Assembly: GCA_038216465.1 (NCBI GenBank)
Contig: JBBQQC010000029.1
Coordinates: 1-33,656, forward strand
Direction: 5' to 3'
DNA from: JACCZX01 sp038216465
GTDB lineage: Bacteria > Pseudomonadota > Gammaproteobacteria > Burkholderiales > Burkholderiaceae_F
Length of the DNA: 33,656 nucleotides
The notes under the pieces: model-generated
Database searches by the model: none
What the model was told of the DNA's origin: nothing
Seen by the model: only the letters and a program-made list of their open reading frames with translations
Translations under genes and position numbers: made by a program
Shown: positions 17,369 to 24,747 of the stretch, in pieces
How positions within the stretch are numbered: the first letter of the stretch is position 1
How the letters are laid out: the number at the start of each line of letters is the position of its first letter

Positions 17369-17417
17369 CGCGAAGCAGGCTTGGCGCACACTAAAAACCG
17401 GCGGTCGTTAGGACCTC

Positions 17418-18569
17418 ATGCAATGGGCGCCCAACCCTTACGCGATAGCGCAGCTGTTACGCGGACTGCCGGATCTCGAGGCGCTTTACACGGAAACAGG
17501 AAAGAGCGTCGACGACTTCCTTCACGACGCGTTTCTGTCTGGTGGCCAGCAGAAAACCGTGACGGCCGCGCTGGCTGTGTTCCAGAGCATTGCGGACAAC
17601 TTAAAAGATCCGATCACGCTCTCGCAGGCAATGGATTCACCTTACATCAATCCAGCGGCTGGTCAATATGATAAAGACAAGATTCGCCGCGTTCTCCCGG
17701 CGCTTCTGAAGATTTCAGATGCAACTTTCGAAGGACATCTGTCGGCGGAATCCGGCGAGCTCGTTGACGACAGAATCGAGTATCTCGATCCAGTGCAAGG
17801 AGCGTTGGGGGATTGTTACCTAGTCTCCGCAATGATCGCGCTAGCCTGGACGCAGCCGCCACTGTTGCAAAGTCGGTTGGCCGCTTCTGGCTTTCGAGCC
17901 CACGAGCAAAAATCTTTCACATGGCAATTCTATGGCTCTGACCACGAACAAGGAGGGCGGGTACAAAGAACCGTATCGAGCCTCATACCGATGGCGGGAA
18001 AGCTACCTCGCTACGCGAGATCGAGTTCGCGCAGCGAATACTGGCCGGCGCTGATTGAGAAAGCTTACGTAGCCAGGGAGCTGGGCGCAGACTTGATCGA
18101 CCGCGAGCCCACTCCGGCAGATTACCAATCCGTTGCGCACAGAGTTGGCATAAATCCAGCGCTCGCTTGCCAGTCGTTAGTAGGCGGTAACGTGGAGCTA
18201 AGAATGCTGGAGTACACCGATCTGGATGAGATGTTTCAACACGCCGACATCCTTGGAACACCGTCCGGAGTCATGTCGAAGCCCGTCATGACTTGGACCA
18301 AGCAAAATATCAATGTCCCACAGGACCTGTGGGAAACCACCGGTCTATGGGCGGATCACGCCTATGCGCTGCTTGGCACGATGGATGATTACGTTGTACT
18401 TCGCAATCCCCACGGAGTTGCGACCAAGCAGCACGCGGGATATGCCTCAGGTCCATGGGACGCAAACGGACAGACGGTCAAGCTAAATGAAAAAGGTGTG
18501 TTCGCAATCTCGCGTGAGCTTTTCCGCCAGCACTTCGAATACGTTGGCTGGGTCGAGTTGAATGAGTGA
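17418..18569 (+). CDS. bacterial calpain-family (peptidase C2) cysteine protease
   Basis: A 383-residue protein with a complete calpain catalytic core. The nucleophile motif is QGALGDCYLVSAM (oxyanion-hole Gln127, Cys133). The mid-domain motif YWPALIEKAYVARELG (about 208-223) matches the calpain W-x-x-L-x-EKAY signature. The histidine is His314 (WADHAYALLG), and the asparagine is Asn330 in LRNPHG, equivalent to LRNPWG of animal calpains. The first 120 residues are an unassigned helical region. There is no signal peptide, EF-hand or obvious C2-like domain, so any calcium dependence is unknown. AGGA lies about 5 nt before the ATG. Codon choice uses more A/T third positions than the flanking operons, possibly indicating transfer. 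Bacterial C2 peptidases are uncommon and have mostly been noted as secreted proteases or toxin domains. Here the protease follows a STAND-BTAD regulator and a small peptide gene. Confidence 0.88.
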   Translation: MQWAPNPYAIAQLLRGLPDLEALYTETGKSVDDFLHDAFLSGGQQKTVTAALAVFQSIADNLKDPITLSQAMDSPYINPAAGQYDKDKIRRVLPALLKISDATFEGHLSAESGELVDDRIEYLDPVQGALGDCYLVSAMIALAWTQPPLLQSRLAASGFRAHEQKSFTWQFYGSDHEQGGRVQRTVSSLIPMAGKLPRYARSSSRSEYWPALIEKAYVARELGADLIDREPTPADYQSVAHRVGINPALACQSLVGGNVELRMLEYTDLDEMFQHADILGTPSGVMSKPVMTWTKQNINVPQDLWETTGLWADHAYALLGTMDDYVVLRNPHGVATKQHAGYASGPWDANGQTVKLNEKGVFAISRELFRQHFEYVGWVELNE

Positions 18570-18596
18570 GCAGCAGCGGCGGTAGAACAGCCCAGG

Positions 18597-19058
18597 TCAC
18601 GCAGTAGTAAACAACTCCCTGCGCCTGATCGCCTCGCACTTCCGCTGAATCCTCCGCTCGATCCGCGCACGCTTGACAATCGCCAAGCTAATTTTTCCTT
18701 CGCACACGATCTCCTGCTCGTCACTCGCGCGCACCCAGAACGTCGCTTCGTCATCGCCGATGCCCATCACCCAGCCATCGACCGTGATCAGCGCGCCGGG
18801 AGGGATCGGTGCACGATGCTGGCATTGCACCGACGAGCCCACGACCATTTCTTCGTCGTGCTCGAGGTGCGGCTGCATTTCGCGGGCGCAGATTGATTCC
18901 AACACCGCCACCAGGTAGCCGGTGGCCATCGCGTTGATCATGCGGTCGGCGTAGCCCTCGCCATGCGGTAGCAAACGGAACATCCGTCGCGCCGTTTGTT
19001 CCACCGGAACGGTATATGTCTCTTTGAAGAAAATCTGGCTTATCTCGCAGTGGTTCAT
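18597..19058 (-). CDS. FlK-like hotdog-fold acyl-CoA thioesterase
   Basis: A 153-residue protein resembling the fluoroacetyl-CoA thioesterase FlK group of the hotdog superfamily. The helix ATGYLVAVLESIC (about 45-57) contains the Glu expected in the catalytic pair. The following strand VVGSSVQCQHRAPIPPG has the conserved His and the PxPPG turn, and the ITVDGWVMGI strand closes the fold. Such enzymes hydrolyse short acyl-CoA esters in the cytoplasm; the actual substrate is unknown. AGGAG lies 7 nt before the ATG. The C-terminus is unusually basic (VKRARIERRIQRKCEAIRRR). It converges with the calpain gene 27 nt away and is not functionally tied to it by anything visible. Confidence 0.75.
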   Translation of the reverse strand: MNHCEISQIFFKETYTVPVEQTARRMFRLLPHGEGYADRMINAMATGYLVAVLESICAREMQPHLEHDEEMVVGSSVQCQHRAPIPPGALITVDGWVMGIGDDEATFWVRASDEQEIVCEGKISLAIVKRARIERRIQRKCEAIRRRELFTTA

Positions 19059-19097
19059 TGAATGCTCCTATTCGATTGCGGTTAGTCAAACTCGTCT

Positions 19098-19361
19098 TTA
19101 GTCGGCAAATGGCGACAGCGCCTCGCCGATGGCGATCAATAGGCGTTCGGAATCGATTGCCTTGACGCGCCCAAGCAGTTCAGGAACTCCACCGTCGGGC
19201 ACGTCGCTGCCGGCGGTATAGACAGCGTCCAGTTGGCTGGACCCGGCGACGAGCGCGGCCGCGAACAGTGTTCCGACCACCACGGCAACCGAGCCTGAGC
19301 CGGTCAGCACAGGGTGCCACTGCATGGCTGCAGTAACGAGGCGGGCCAGAAAAGATTTCAT
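19098..19361 (-). CDS. small membrane-anchored protein of unknown function
   Basis: An 87-residue reading frame with GC-biased third codon positions typical of this genome and one clear hydrophobic segment (SVAVVVGTLFAAALVAG, about residues 24-40), preceded by a basic N-terminus (MKSFLARLV). This suggests a single-pass membrane or exported protein. The C-terminal half is soluble and acidic. No good ribosome site is visible before the ATG. It lies between the thioesterase and a secreted-protein gene, all on the minus strand. I recognise no family, and it could be non-coding. Confidence 0.4.
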   Translation of the reverse strand: MKSFLARLVTAAMQWHPVLTGSGSVAVVVGTLFAAALVAGSSQLDAVYTAGSDVPDGGVPELLGRVKAIDSERLLIAIGEALSPFAD

Positions 19362-19399
19362 CGCTGTGCGATCGCCGTCGGCTCGAGTGTCATGTGAAA

Positions 19400-19438
19400 C
19401 CTCGCGAAACGAGGGGGTGATCGGCGTAGCCGATCACC
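19400..19438. terminator. paired hairpins downstream of the secreted-protein gene
   Basis: Two hairpins sit side by side: CCTCG-N5-CGAGG (19400-19414) and a perfect 10-bp stem GGTGATCGGC-GTA-GCCGATCACC (19416-19438). They begin 14 nt past the stop of the minus-strand gene at 19453. On the minus strand the distal hairpin is followed by TTTCA, so intrinsic termination is plausible but the U-tract is weak. Confidence 0.45.
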
Positions 19439-19452
19439 TTGCCCGCCGTGGA

Positions 19453-19839
19453 TCAAATCGAATCTGGAAACTCGCCAACGTCGGCGCTTTCCTTGGCCGC
19501 CTGTGCTTCGTGTGCGCGCTCCAGCGCGTCATGCACCGCGTACTTCTGATCGCGCCACCAGTCGACCATCGCGTCAGAATCGCCGCCGAACTTCACGCGC
19601 TTCAGGCCCTCGGTGACGGTTCCGCAGGCTTCGGCATCCACTTCGCCGACACCGTAGATAGTGGCTTCGTAGTCGCAGATCCAGAAAGCCTTTTCAAGAT
19701 CGGCCAGTTCGTTCGCTGCAACTTCGGTCTCGACCGCGGGAAAATCTTCCTCGAATGCTTCCGCATAAGCGCACGGGATGCTGATGAACGCTGCGGCAAT
19801 CAGTGATGCAACTACGGTTAACGCTGAACGTGATTTCAT
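19453..19839 (-). CDS. secreted or periplasmic protein of unknown function
   Basis: A 128-residue protein with a clear signal peptide (MKSRSALTVVASLIAAAFIS, cleavage expected after CAYA). The mature part is acidic and helical, with two cysteines (WICDYEAT and EACGTVTEGL) that could form a disulfide, and a WWRDQKYAVHDALERAH segment. I see no known domain. I chose ATG 19839 because GGAG lies 6 nt upstream and the signal peptide begins exactly there; an in-frame start at 19902 adds an implausible leader. It is divergent from the response-regulator gene, so the two-component system could control it. Confidence 0.7.
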   Translation of the reverse strand: MKSRSALTVVASLIAAAFISIPCAYAEAFEEDFPAVETEVAANELADLEKAFWICDYEATIYGVGEVDAEACGTVTEGLKRVKFGGDSDAMVDWWRDQKYAVHDALERAHEAQAAKESADVGEFPDSI

Positions 19840-19936
19840 GGTTTGCTCCGGTTGACTCCGGCTCATGCCGGCACGTAAGGAGCTTCGGGTCGACCGTCCC
19901 ACGGATTGCCCACAGGTTTCGAATCGGGTGTACCGA

Positions 19937-19952
19937 TGTCGAAAATTCGACA
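19937..19952. promoter_or_regulatory. inverted repeat upstream of the response-regulator gene
   Basis: TGTCGAA-AA-TTCGACA is a perfect 7-bp inverted repeat 58 nt before the response-regulator start (20011) and 97 nt before the divergent secreted-protein start. Its position suits an operator, but I cannot assign a regulator. Confidence 0.3.
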
Positions 19953-20010
19953 GGCGTTCGGCGCGTTATCGTTGGGGCCTGGTTACAGCGCTGCCGCCGC
20001 AGCTACCGCA

Positions 20011-20664
20011 ATGCGCATTCTTGTCGTTGAGGACGACCCTATGATTGGCGAGGCAATCGTGGCCGGACTGGCGGGCGACGGCCATGCCGTTGACTGGGTG
20101 CGCGACGGGCGCGCGGCCGAACTATCGATCGCCATGCATTCGTACGCGGCGGTGTTGCTCGATCTCGGCCTGCCTGCACACGACGGCATCGATACGCTGA
20201 AGAATCTGCGCGCGCACAAGAACGACGTGCCGGTGCTGATCATCACCGCGCGCGACACCGTCGCCGACCGCATTGCAGGACTCGACGCCGGCGCCGATGA
20301 CTATCTGGTCAAGCCCTTCGATCTGGACGAACTTTCGGCACGCGTGCGCGCGCTGGTTAGGCGCGCGGCAGGACGCGCCGAGCCGCTGCTCGCGCGCGGC
20401 GCGCTGACGCTGAACCCGGCAACCCATGAAGTTCGATTGCGCGACCGGGCGATCGAGGTATCTGCGCGTGAGTTCGCATTGCTACTAGCGCTCGCCGAAC
20501 GCGCCGGCAGCGTGGTGTCGCGTGCGCAGCTTGAAGAGAAACTCTACGGCTGGAACGAAGCGGTTGGCAGCAATGCAGTCGAAGTGCACGTGCACAACCT
20601 GCGGCGCAAGCTCGGAGAGTCCGTCATTCGCAACGTGCGCGGGCTGGGCTACACGCTCGATTGA
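20011..20664 (+). CDS. OmpR/PmrA-type response regulator
   Basis: A 217-residue two-component response regulator. The receiver domain begins at MRILVVEDDPMIG with acidic residues 8-9, phospho-acceptor Asp51 (AVLLDLGLP), the ITARD switch threonine and the LVKPFDL lysine. The C-terminal winged helix runs from about residue 125 (LTLNPATHEVRL ... VEVHVHNLRRKLGE ... NVRGLGYTLD), the OmpR/PhoB type. I chose ATG 20011 because the receiver fold starts there; a longer in-frame start at 19906 adds 35 residues of no recognisable structure. No Shine-Dalgarno is obvious. The stop overlaps the kinase ATG (TGATG), so the pair is translationally coupled. It groups best with the QseB/PmrA/TctD cluster of regulators. 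Confidence 0.9.
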   Translation: MRILVVEDDPMIGEAIVAGLAGDGHAVDWVRDGRAAELSIAMHSYAAVLLDLGLPAHDGIDTLKNLRAHKNDVPVLIITARDTVADRIAGLDAGADDYLVKPFDLDELSARVRALVRRAAGRAEPLLARGALTLNPATHEVRLRDRAIEVSAREFALLLALAERAGSVVSRAQLEEKLYGWNEAVGSNAVEVHVHNLRRKLGESVIRNVRGLGYTLD

Positions 20665-21995
20665 TGCGCAACGCTTCGATACGCCGCCGGTTGCTCGCCG
20701 CTCTACTCGGCGCATTACTCGGCGCCGGGTTGATCGCGGCGGTTGCAACGTACGCATCGGCACGCGGCGAGGTCGATGCGCTGCTCGATGAAGAGCTGCG
20801 GCAAATCGCACTGTCCCTACGCGATCATGCACAGCTCGACCTGGCCCGTCTGCAACGTGCCAGTGATGATCCGGGAATGCGAGTGCTGGTGCAGATATGG
20901 GACCCCGCATTCGAACGCCCTTATAGCTCGCGCGCGATCGATCCTTTACCGCGATTGAAGGCGGAGGGCTTTGCCACCGTCGAACACGAGAGGCGCGCGT
21001 GGCGGATCTACGCGACGCCGTCGGGCAAGCAGGCAATTCAGGTCGCGCAGCCGACTGCATTGCGCGCCGAACTCGCGGCACGCAGCGCCGGCAGGTTGCT
21101 GTTGCCGGTCCTGATACTGCTGCCGTTTCTCGGTTTGCTCGGCTGGTGGATTGTGGGACGCGGCTTGGCGCCGCTGGCTGCCGTCGCACAAACTCTGACA
21201 CAGCGCGATCCGGCTTCGCTTCAGCCGGTCACGGTTGCAGAGCTGCCAGTCGAAGTTCGACCACTGATTGAAGCGCTGAATGCGATGCTGCGCAGACTGG
21301 AGGCGGCGTTCGATACCCAGCGCCGCTTTGCTGCCGACGCTGCGCATGAACTAAGAACGCCACTGACCGCACTGACGCTGCAGATTCAACTCGCCGCACG
21401 CGCCTCATCCGATGCCGAGCGCGCGATTGCGCTGGAAAGAATGGAACAGGGCGTCAAGCGCGCGACACGTCTGGTGCAGCAACTGCTGACGATGGCAAGG
21501 CTTGATCCAGAAGCGGCGCAAACGCCGGCGATTCCAATCGACCTTTCGCTGCTGGCGGGTAGCGTCGTCGAGGAAATGCAGCCGTTCGCAGCGCAGAAGT
21601 CAATCGCGCTGGGGTTAGACGCACCCGCGCCCGCCTGGGTGCTGGGTCAGCAGGACGCCTTGCGCATTCTTCTGACCAATCTGCTCGACAATGCGCTCCG
21701 TTACGCGCCACCGGGCGGCCGGGTGCAGGTGTCAGTCAACAAGAACGACACAACGGTGCGCTTGGTCGTGCGCGATAACGGCGCGGGAATTCCACCTGCC
21801 GAACGCAAGCGCGTTTTTGATCGCTTCTATCGAGGTGAATCGGCCACCGCAGGCGGCAGCGGCCTGGGCCTCGCGATCGTGCGGCAGATCGCCGACCTAC
21901 ACGATGCAACTGTCGAGCTGGCAACGGGAACTGAAGCGAGGGGGCTGCAAGCGGTGACCACCTTCCCCCTCGCAGTTGCCGATGCGCCGCTTTAA
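20664..21995 (+). CDS. sensor histidine kinase (QseC/PmrB-like)
   Basis: A 443-residue inner-membrane kinase that should phosphorylate the overlapping response regulator. It has an N-terminal membrane segment (about 9-32), a periplasmic domain of about 120 residues, and a second membrane segment (LLLPVLILLPFLGLLGWWIV). A HAMP-like linker and a dimerisation helix with the phospho-histidine His228 (FAADAAHELRTPLTAL) follow. The catalytic domain has its N box (NLLDNALRYAP), G1 (DNGAGIP), F region (FDRFYRG) and G2 (GSGLGLAIV) boxes all present. The signal is unknown. The stop codon lies within a PmrA-like direct repeat. Confidence 0.93.
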   Translation: MRNASIRRRLLAALLGALLGAGLIAAVATYASARGEVDALLDEELRQIALSLRDHAQLDLARLQRASDDPGMRVLVQIWDPAFERPYSSRAIDPLPRLKAEGFATVEHERRAWRIYATPSGKQAIQVAQPTALRAELAARSAGRLLLPVLILLPFLGLLGWWIVGRGLAPLAAVAQTLTQRDPASLQPVTVAELPVEVRPLIEALNAMLRRLEAAFDTQRRFAADAAHELRTPLTALTLQIQLAARASSDAERAIALERMEQGVKRATRLVQQLLTMARLDPEAAQTPAIPIDLSLLAGSVVEEMQPFAAQKSIALGLDAPAPAWVLGQQDALRILLTNLLDNALRYAPPGGRVQVSVNKNDTTVRLVVRDNGAGIPPAERKRVFDRFYRGESATAGGSGLGLAIVRQIADLHDATVELATGTEARGLQAVTTFPLAVADAPL

Positions 21996-22007
21996 GTCAG
22001 CCTTAAG
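21991..22007 (+). promoter_or_regulatory. PmrA/BasR-like box (direct repeat)
   Basis: TTTAAG-TCAGC-CTTAAG matches the PmrA consensus YTTAAK-N5-YTTAAK and overlaps the kinase stop codon (TAA at 21993-21995). The adjacent regulator is of the OmpR/PmrA type, so it is the obvious candidate to bind here. A -10-like TAAGGT follows at 22018-22023. The only thing immediately downstream is a hairpin and terminator, so the site may drive a short RNA or may be coincidental. Confidence 0.35.
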
Positions 22008-22070
22008 TATTCGCAGGTAAGGTTCGAGGCGCTGGCTCAACGAGCCAGGCTCATCGAGATTTGCGCACAC

Positions 22071-22109
22071 AGCGCCGCCGCATTTTTTCAGCGTGCGGCG
22101 CTTTTTTTT
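22071..22109 (+). terminator. Rho-independent terminator after the two-component operon
   Basis: A perfect 8-bp stem, AGCGCCGC (22071-22078) paired with GCGGCGCT (22095-22102), encloses a loop with inner CGC/GCG pairing, and is followed by eight T (22102-22109). A separate hairpin CTGGCTC-AAC-GAGCCAG lies just upstream (22032-22048). It ends transcription of the regulator-kinase pair or of a short RNA starting near 22030. Confidence 0.85.
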
Positions 22110-22167
22110 GGGGCCGGCTCGTGCTCGCTATTAGTTCCGGCGAACAGTGGTGAAGAAGAAACAGTCG

Positions 22168-22206
22168 GTGTAAATTGTTGACAATATTGTCAACAATTTA
22201 CACAAT
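22168..22206 (+). promoter_or_regulatory. 36-bp perfect palindrome over the promoter of the sugar-acid cluster
   Basis: GTGTAAATTGTTGACAAT at 22168-22185 is followed by its exact reverse complement to 22203. Inside are two tandem TTGTNNACAA dyads (22176-22185 and 22188-22197), the kind of short palindrome bound by FCD-type GntR regulators. TTGACA (22178-22183) and CACAAT (22201-22206), 17 nt apart, make a plus-strand promoter embedded in it. A repressor bound here would block it. The cluster's own GntR gene (29264-29926) is the natural candidate. Confidence 0.7.
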
Positions 22207-22227
22207 GACCTGCGTCACTGGGAGTCG

Positions 22228-22505
22228 ATAATCAAACGCCTGTTTCTTCTGGCTTCGTGCTTGGCTGCGTGCGGATTCGGCATCACCCCGTGAGTGCACA
22301 GCCGTTTCCCTCCAAGCCGCGCGCATCATCAATCCGTTTGCGCCCGGCGCGCGACCGACATATGGCGCAGCTGACATGCAGCAGCGACTGGCTGCAATCG
22401 GCGTCGCCATCAGCGCCAGCACGCCGGACGAGCTCGCTGCATTCCAGCGCAGAGCTCGCGGAGTGGGGAAATATAGTCAAGGATTCAGGCGCCACCATCG
22501 ACTAG
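22228..22505 (+). pseudogene. remnant of a TctC/Bug-family solute receptor gene
   Basis: Pieces of a Bug-type periplasmic receptor are recognisable in shifting frames. A signal peptide (IKRLFLLASCLAACGFG) begins at an ATA (22228) where an ATG would be expected, after GGGAG. Then comes SAQPFPSKP, then IINPFAPG in another frame, then a C-terminal block DMQQRLAAIGVAISASTPDE and ELAAFQR, and finally AELAEWGNIVKDSGATID with a stop, back in the earlier frame. Intact family members are about 320 residues; here roughly 230 central residues are missing, with several frameshifts. It lies directly behind the palindromic promoter and ahead of the ABC importer genes, suggesting the original transporter component of this locus decayed and the ABC system took over. 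Confidence 0.75.
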
Positions 22506-22530
22506 CCCGATCACACCAACCGGAGGAGAC

Positions 22531-23793
22531 ATGAGAGTTTTGAGAGTCGTTTTTTCCTTGCTGCTGCTCGCCTTCGCTTCCAGTGCGACGGCCCAGGTCA
22601 AGCTGACGCTGTGGAGTCACTGGGCGGCCGAAAAGATCAAGCGTGATTTCGTCGAAGACGCGATCAAGCGCTTCGAAACGGCCAATCCCGGCGTGAAGAT
22701 CGAGGCGTCGTGGTACGAAAAGACGGCGCTGTATGCGGCGTTGAAGACTTCACTGCGCGCGGGCACCGCGCCTGACATTTTCTACGCCGAGCCGGATCAG
22801 GTCGAGTACATGGAAAACGGCCTGCTGCTTGATCTGTCGCCGCTGAACTGGTCGGCGATCGAACCGTGGGCGAAAGAGATCTGGTCGTACAAAGGCAAGC
22901 CGTACGGTCTGCCGCTTGAAGCCTCGACGGTCGAGATCTATTACAACAAGAAGCTGATGAGCGACCTCGGAATCAAAGTGCCCCCGAACCTCCAGCTCGA
23001 CTCCGCTGCGGTGCTCGATCTCTCGAAGAAAGCGCGCGGCAAGAACATCACCCCGATGTCGCTCGGGGTCGGCGATCGTCCTTTTCCCGGTGCGTATCTG
23101 GTGCAGGAAGCTTTGTTGAAGAAATTAGGCGTTCAGGAGTACGACAACTTGCTGAAAGGAAAGCTGTCATGGAGCGATCCGCGCGTCGTCGATACGCTGA
23201 AACTGATTCGCTCTTGGACCGAAGCGGGTTTGCTGCCGACGACGTTTACGACGCTAAAGCTCGGCGAAGCTCACACCTATTTCCATACTAACCCGGGCGC
23301 GGTGATGTTTTTGAACGGCAGCTGGTACACGTCGCGCGCGTTTAACCCGCCCGACAAAGGTGGGCAGCCTGCTAATTTTCCGCTCGGCATCATGAAGTTT
23401 CCGGCGATTCCGGGTGCAGCGTGCAACGAGTGCAAGACGCTGTCGGTGCAGGGAAGTTACGTGGCAAATGCCGCAACCAAGCATCCGAAGGAGGTGATTG
23501 CCTTTCTGAATTCAATGGCAACGCCCGACGTCGCCAATCGCTGGCTCGAGAATGTGCTGGTGCAAACCGGCATCAAGGCAGACTACGCGAAGGTCAGCGG
23601 ACCGTACGCGGGCTACTTCCGCGAGCTGCAAGCCACTAGCGACGGGAGCAAGTACTACTTTGGCGCGCCGTCTCAGGTGATGCAGGGCAAGCCGAAAGAA
23701 GTCTTCACGCAAATCTTCAACAACGCCTTTCCGGCGGGCAGCATCAGTGTTGAAGACGCGGTCAAGCAGATGAACGCCGCTTACGGCAAGTAA
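22531..23793 (+). CDS. ABC importer periplasmic binding protein (family 1, sugar type)
   Basis: A 420-residue periplasmic solute-binding protein of the MalE/UgpB class. A signal peptide (VLRVVFSLLLLAFASSATAQ) is followed by VKLTLWSHWAAEKIKRDFVEDAIKRFE, the standard opening of this family (cluster B). APDIFYAEPDQVEYMENGLLLDL and PYGLPLEASTVEIYYNKKLM are the usual hinge and ligand-region motifs. GGAGGAG lies 4 nt before the ATG, a very strong site. It is the first intact gene after the palindromic promoter. The transported compound is probably the sugar acid or a precursor handled by the enzymes downstream. Confidence 0.93.
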   Translation: MRVLRVVFSLLLLAFASSATAQVKLTLWSHWAAEKIKRDFVEDAIKRFETANPGVKIEASWYEKTALYAALKTSLRAGTAPDIFYAEPDQVEYMENGLLLDLSPLNWSAIEPWAKEIWSYKGKPYGLPLEASTVEIYYNKKLMSDLGIKVPPNLQLDSAAVLDLSKKARGKNITPMSLGVGDRPFPGAYLVQEALLKKLGVQEYDNLLKGKLSWSDPRVVDTLKLIRSWTEAGLLPTTFTTLKLGEAHTYFHTNPGAVMFLNGSWYTSRAFNPPDKGGQPANFPLGIMKFPAIPGAACNECKTLSVQGSYVANAATKHPKEVIAFLNSMATPDVANRWLENVLVQTGIKADYAKVSGPYAGYFRELQATSDGSKYYFGAPSQVMQGKPKEVFTQIFNNAFPAGSISVEDAVKQMNAAYGK

Positions 23794-23795
23794 AG

Positions 23796-24737
23796 TTGGA
23801 CATCGAGGCAGTGAGGCAGAGCGCGGCTGCCACGCGCGCTCTCCCTCTGATTCCGGCCGAACGGCAGCCGTGGGGTGCGATCGTCGCGTTCCTGCTTCCT
23901 GCCTTCACGATTTACACGGCACTGACCGCGTACCCGGTTTTCCGGACGCTTTGGAACAGCTTTCACAAGGTGTTGCCGAGGAACGAAGAGTTCGTCGGAC
24001 TCAGCAACTACGCCGCGCTCGCGCAGGACGAAATCTTCTGGCGCGCAGTGGGCAACACATTCATCTGGGCATGCGCTTCGCCGCTGGCCGAGATCGCGAT
24101 CGCGCTGCTGCTCGCGCTGGCGCTGTACGCAAAGATTCCCGGCATGCGATTTTTCCGCATCGCGTGGTTCACGCCGGTGCTGATGTCGTACATCGTGGTC
24201 GGCATCATCTGGGTCTGGATCTACAACTACGACTGGGGTGCGGCCAACGCGATCCTGCGCTGGCTTGGACTCGAGCGGTTTGTGCAGGCGTGGATCGGGG
24301 ATCCGAAGATCGCTCTGCCTTCGCTGATCCTGGTCACGACGTGGATGTGGACCGGCTTTAACATGGTCGTGCTGCTCGCAGCGCTGCATTCGCTGCCGTC
24401 AGAAGTGATTGAAGCGGCCGAGCTCGACAACTGCGGCTGGGGCGCGAAGCTGTGGCACATCATCATTCCGCTGGTCAAGCCGACGCTGCTGAACCTGCTG
24501 GTGCTGTCGTTCATCGGCAAGATGAAGATCTTCGATTTGGTGTGGATCACGACCAAGGGCGGGCCGCTGTGGGCGACCGAGACGGCGTCGACGTACACGT
24601 ACAAGCGCGCGTTCGAATGGGCCACGTTCGATCTCGGTTATCCGTCGACGATCGCTGCGGTGTGGTTCGTGATCGTGCTGGCTGCGGTGCTCACTCTGAC
24701 GTGGCTGTTCCGACAGCGCGACCGGCTCGAGTATTGA
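23796..24737 (+). CDS. ABC importer permease, MalF/UgpA type
   Basis: A 313-residue inner-membrane permease with about six membrane segments and the binding-protein-dependent transport signature EAAELDNCGWGAKLWHIIIPLVKPTLL (about 205-230), which contacts the ATPase. It starts right after the binding-protein stop. I give TTG 23796, but GTG 23811 with GAGG just upstream is an equally possible start and removes five residues. The first 25 residues are soluble. It pairs with the second permease at 24748. Confidence 0.9.
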   Translation: MDIEAVRQSAAATRALPLIPAERQPWGAIVAFLLPAFTIYTALTAYPVFRTLWNSFHKVLPRNEEFVGLSNYAALAQDEIFWRAVGNTFIWACASPLAEIAIALLLALALYAKIPGMRFFRIAWFTPVLMSYIVVGIIWVWIYNYDWGAANAILRWLGLERFVQAWIGDPKIALPSLILVTTWMWTGFNMVVLLAALHSLPSEVIEAAELDNCGWGAKLWHIIIPLVKPTLLNLLVLSFIGKMKIFDLVWITTKGGPLWATETASTYTYKRAFEWATFDLGYPSTIAAVWFVIVLAAVLTLTWLFRQRDRLEY

Positions 24738-24747
24738 TGGAGAGTCG

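Noticed and set aside
19906..20010. Longer start for the response regulator
   Set aside because: The receiver fold starts at ATG 20011; the extra 35 residues have no structure and cover an inverted repeat.
22257..22505. An 82-codon plus-strand frame as a real gene
   Set aside because: It mixes in-frame and out-of-frame fragments of a Bug receptor and has no good ribosome site; it is better explained as a pseudogene.
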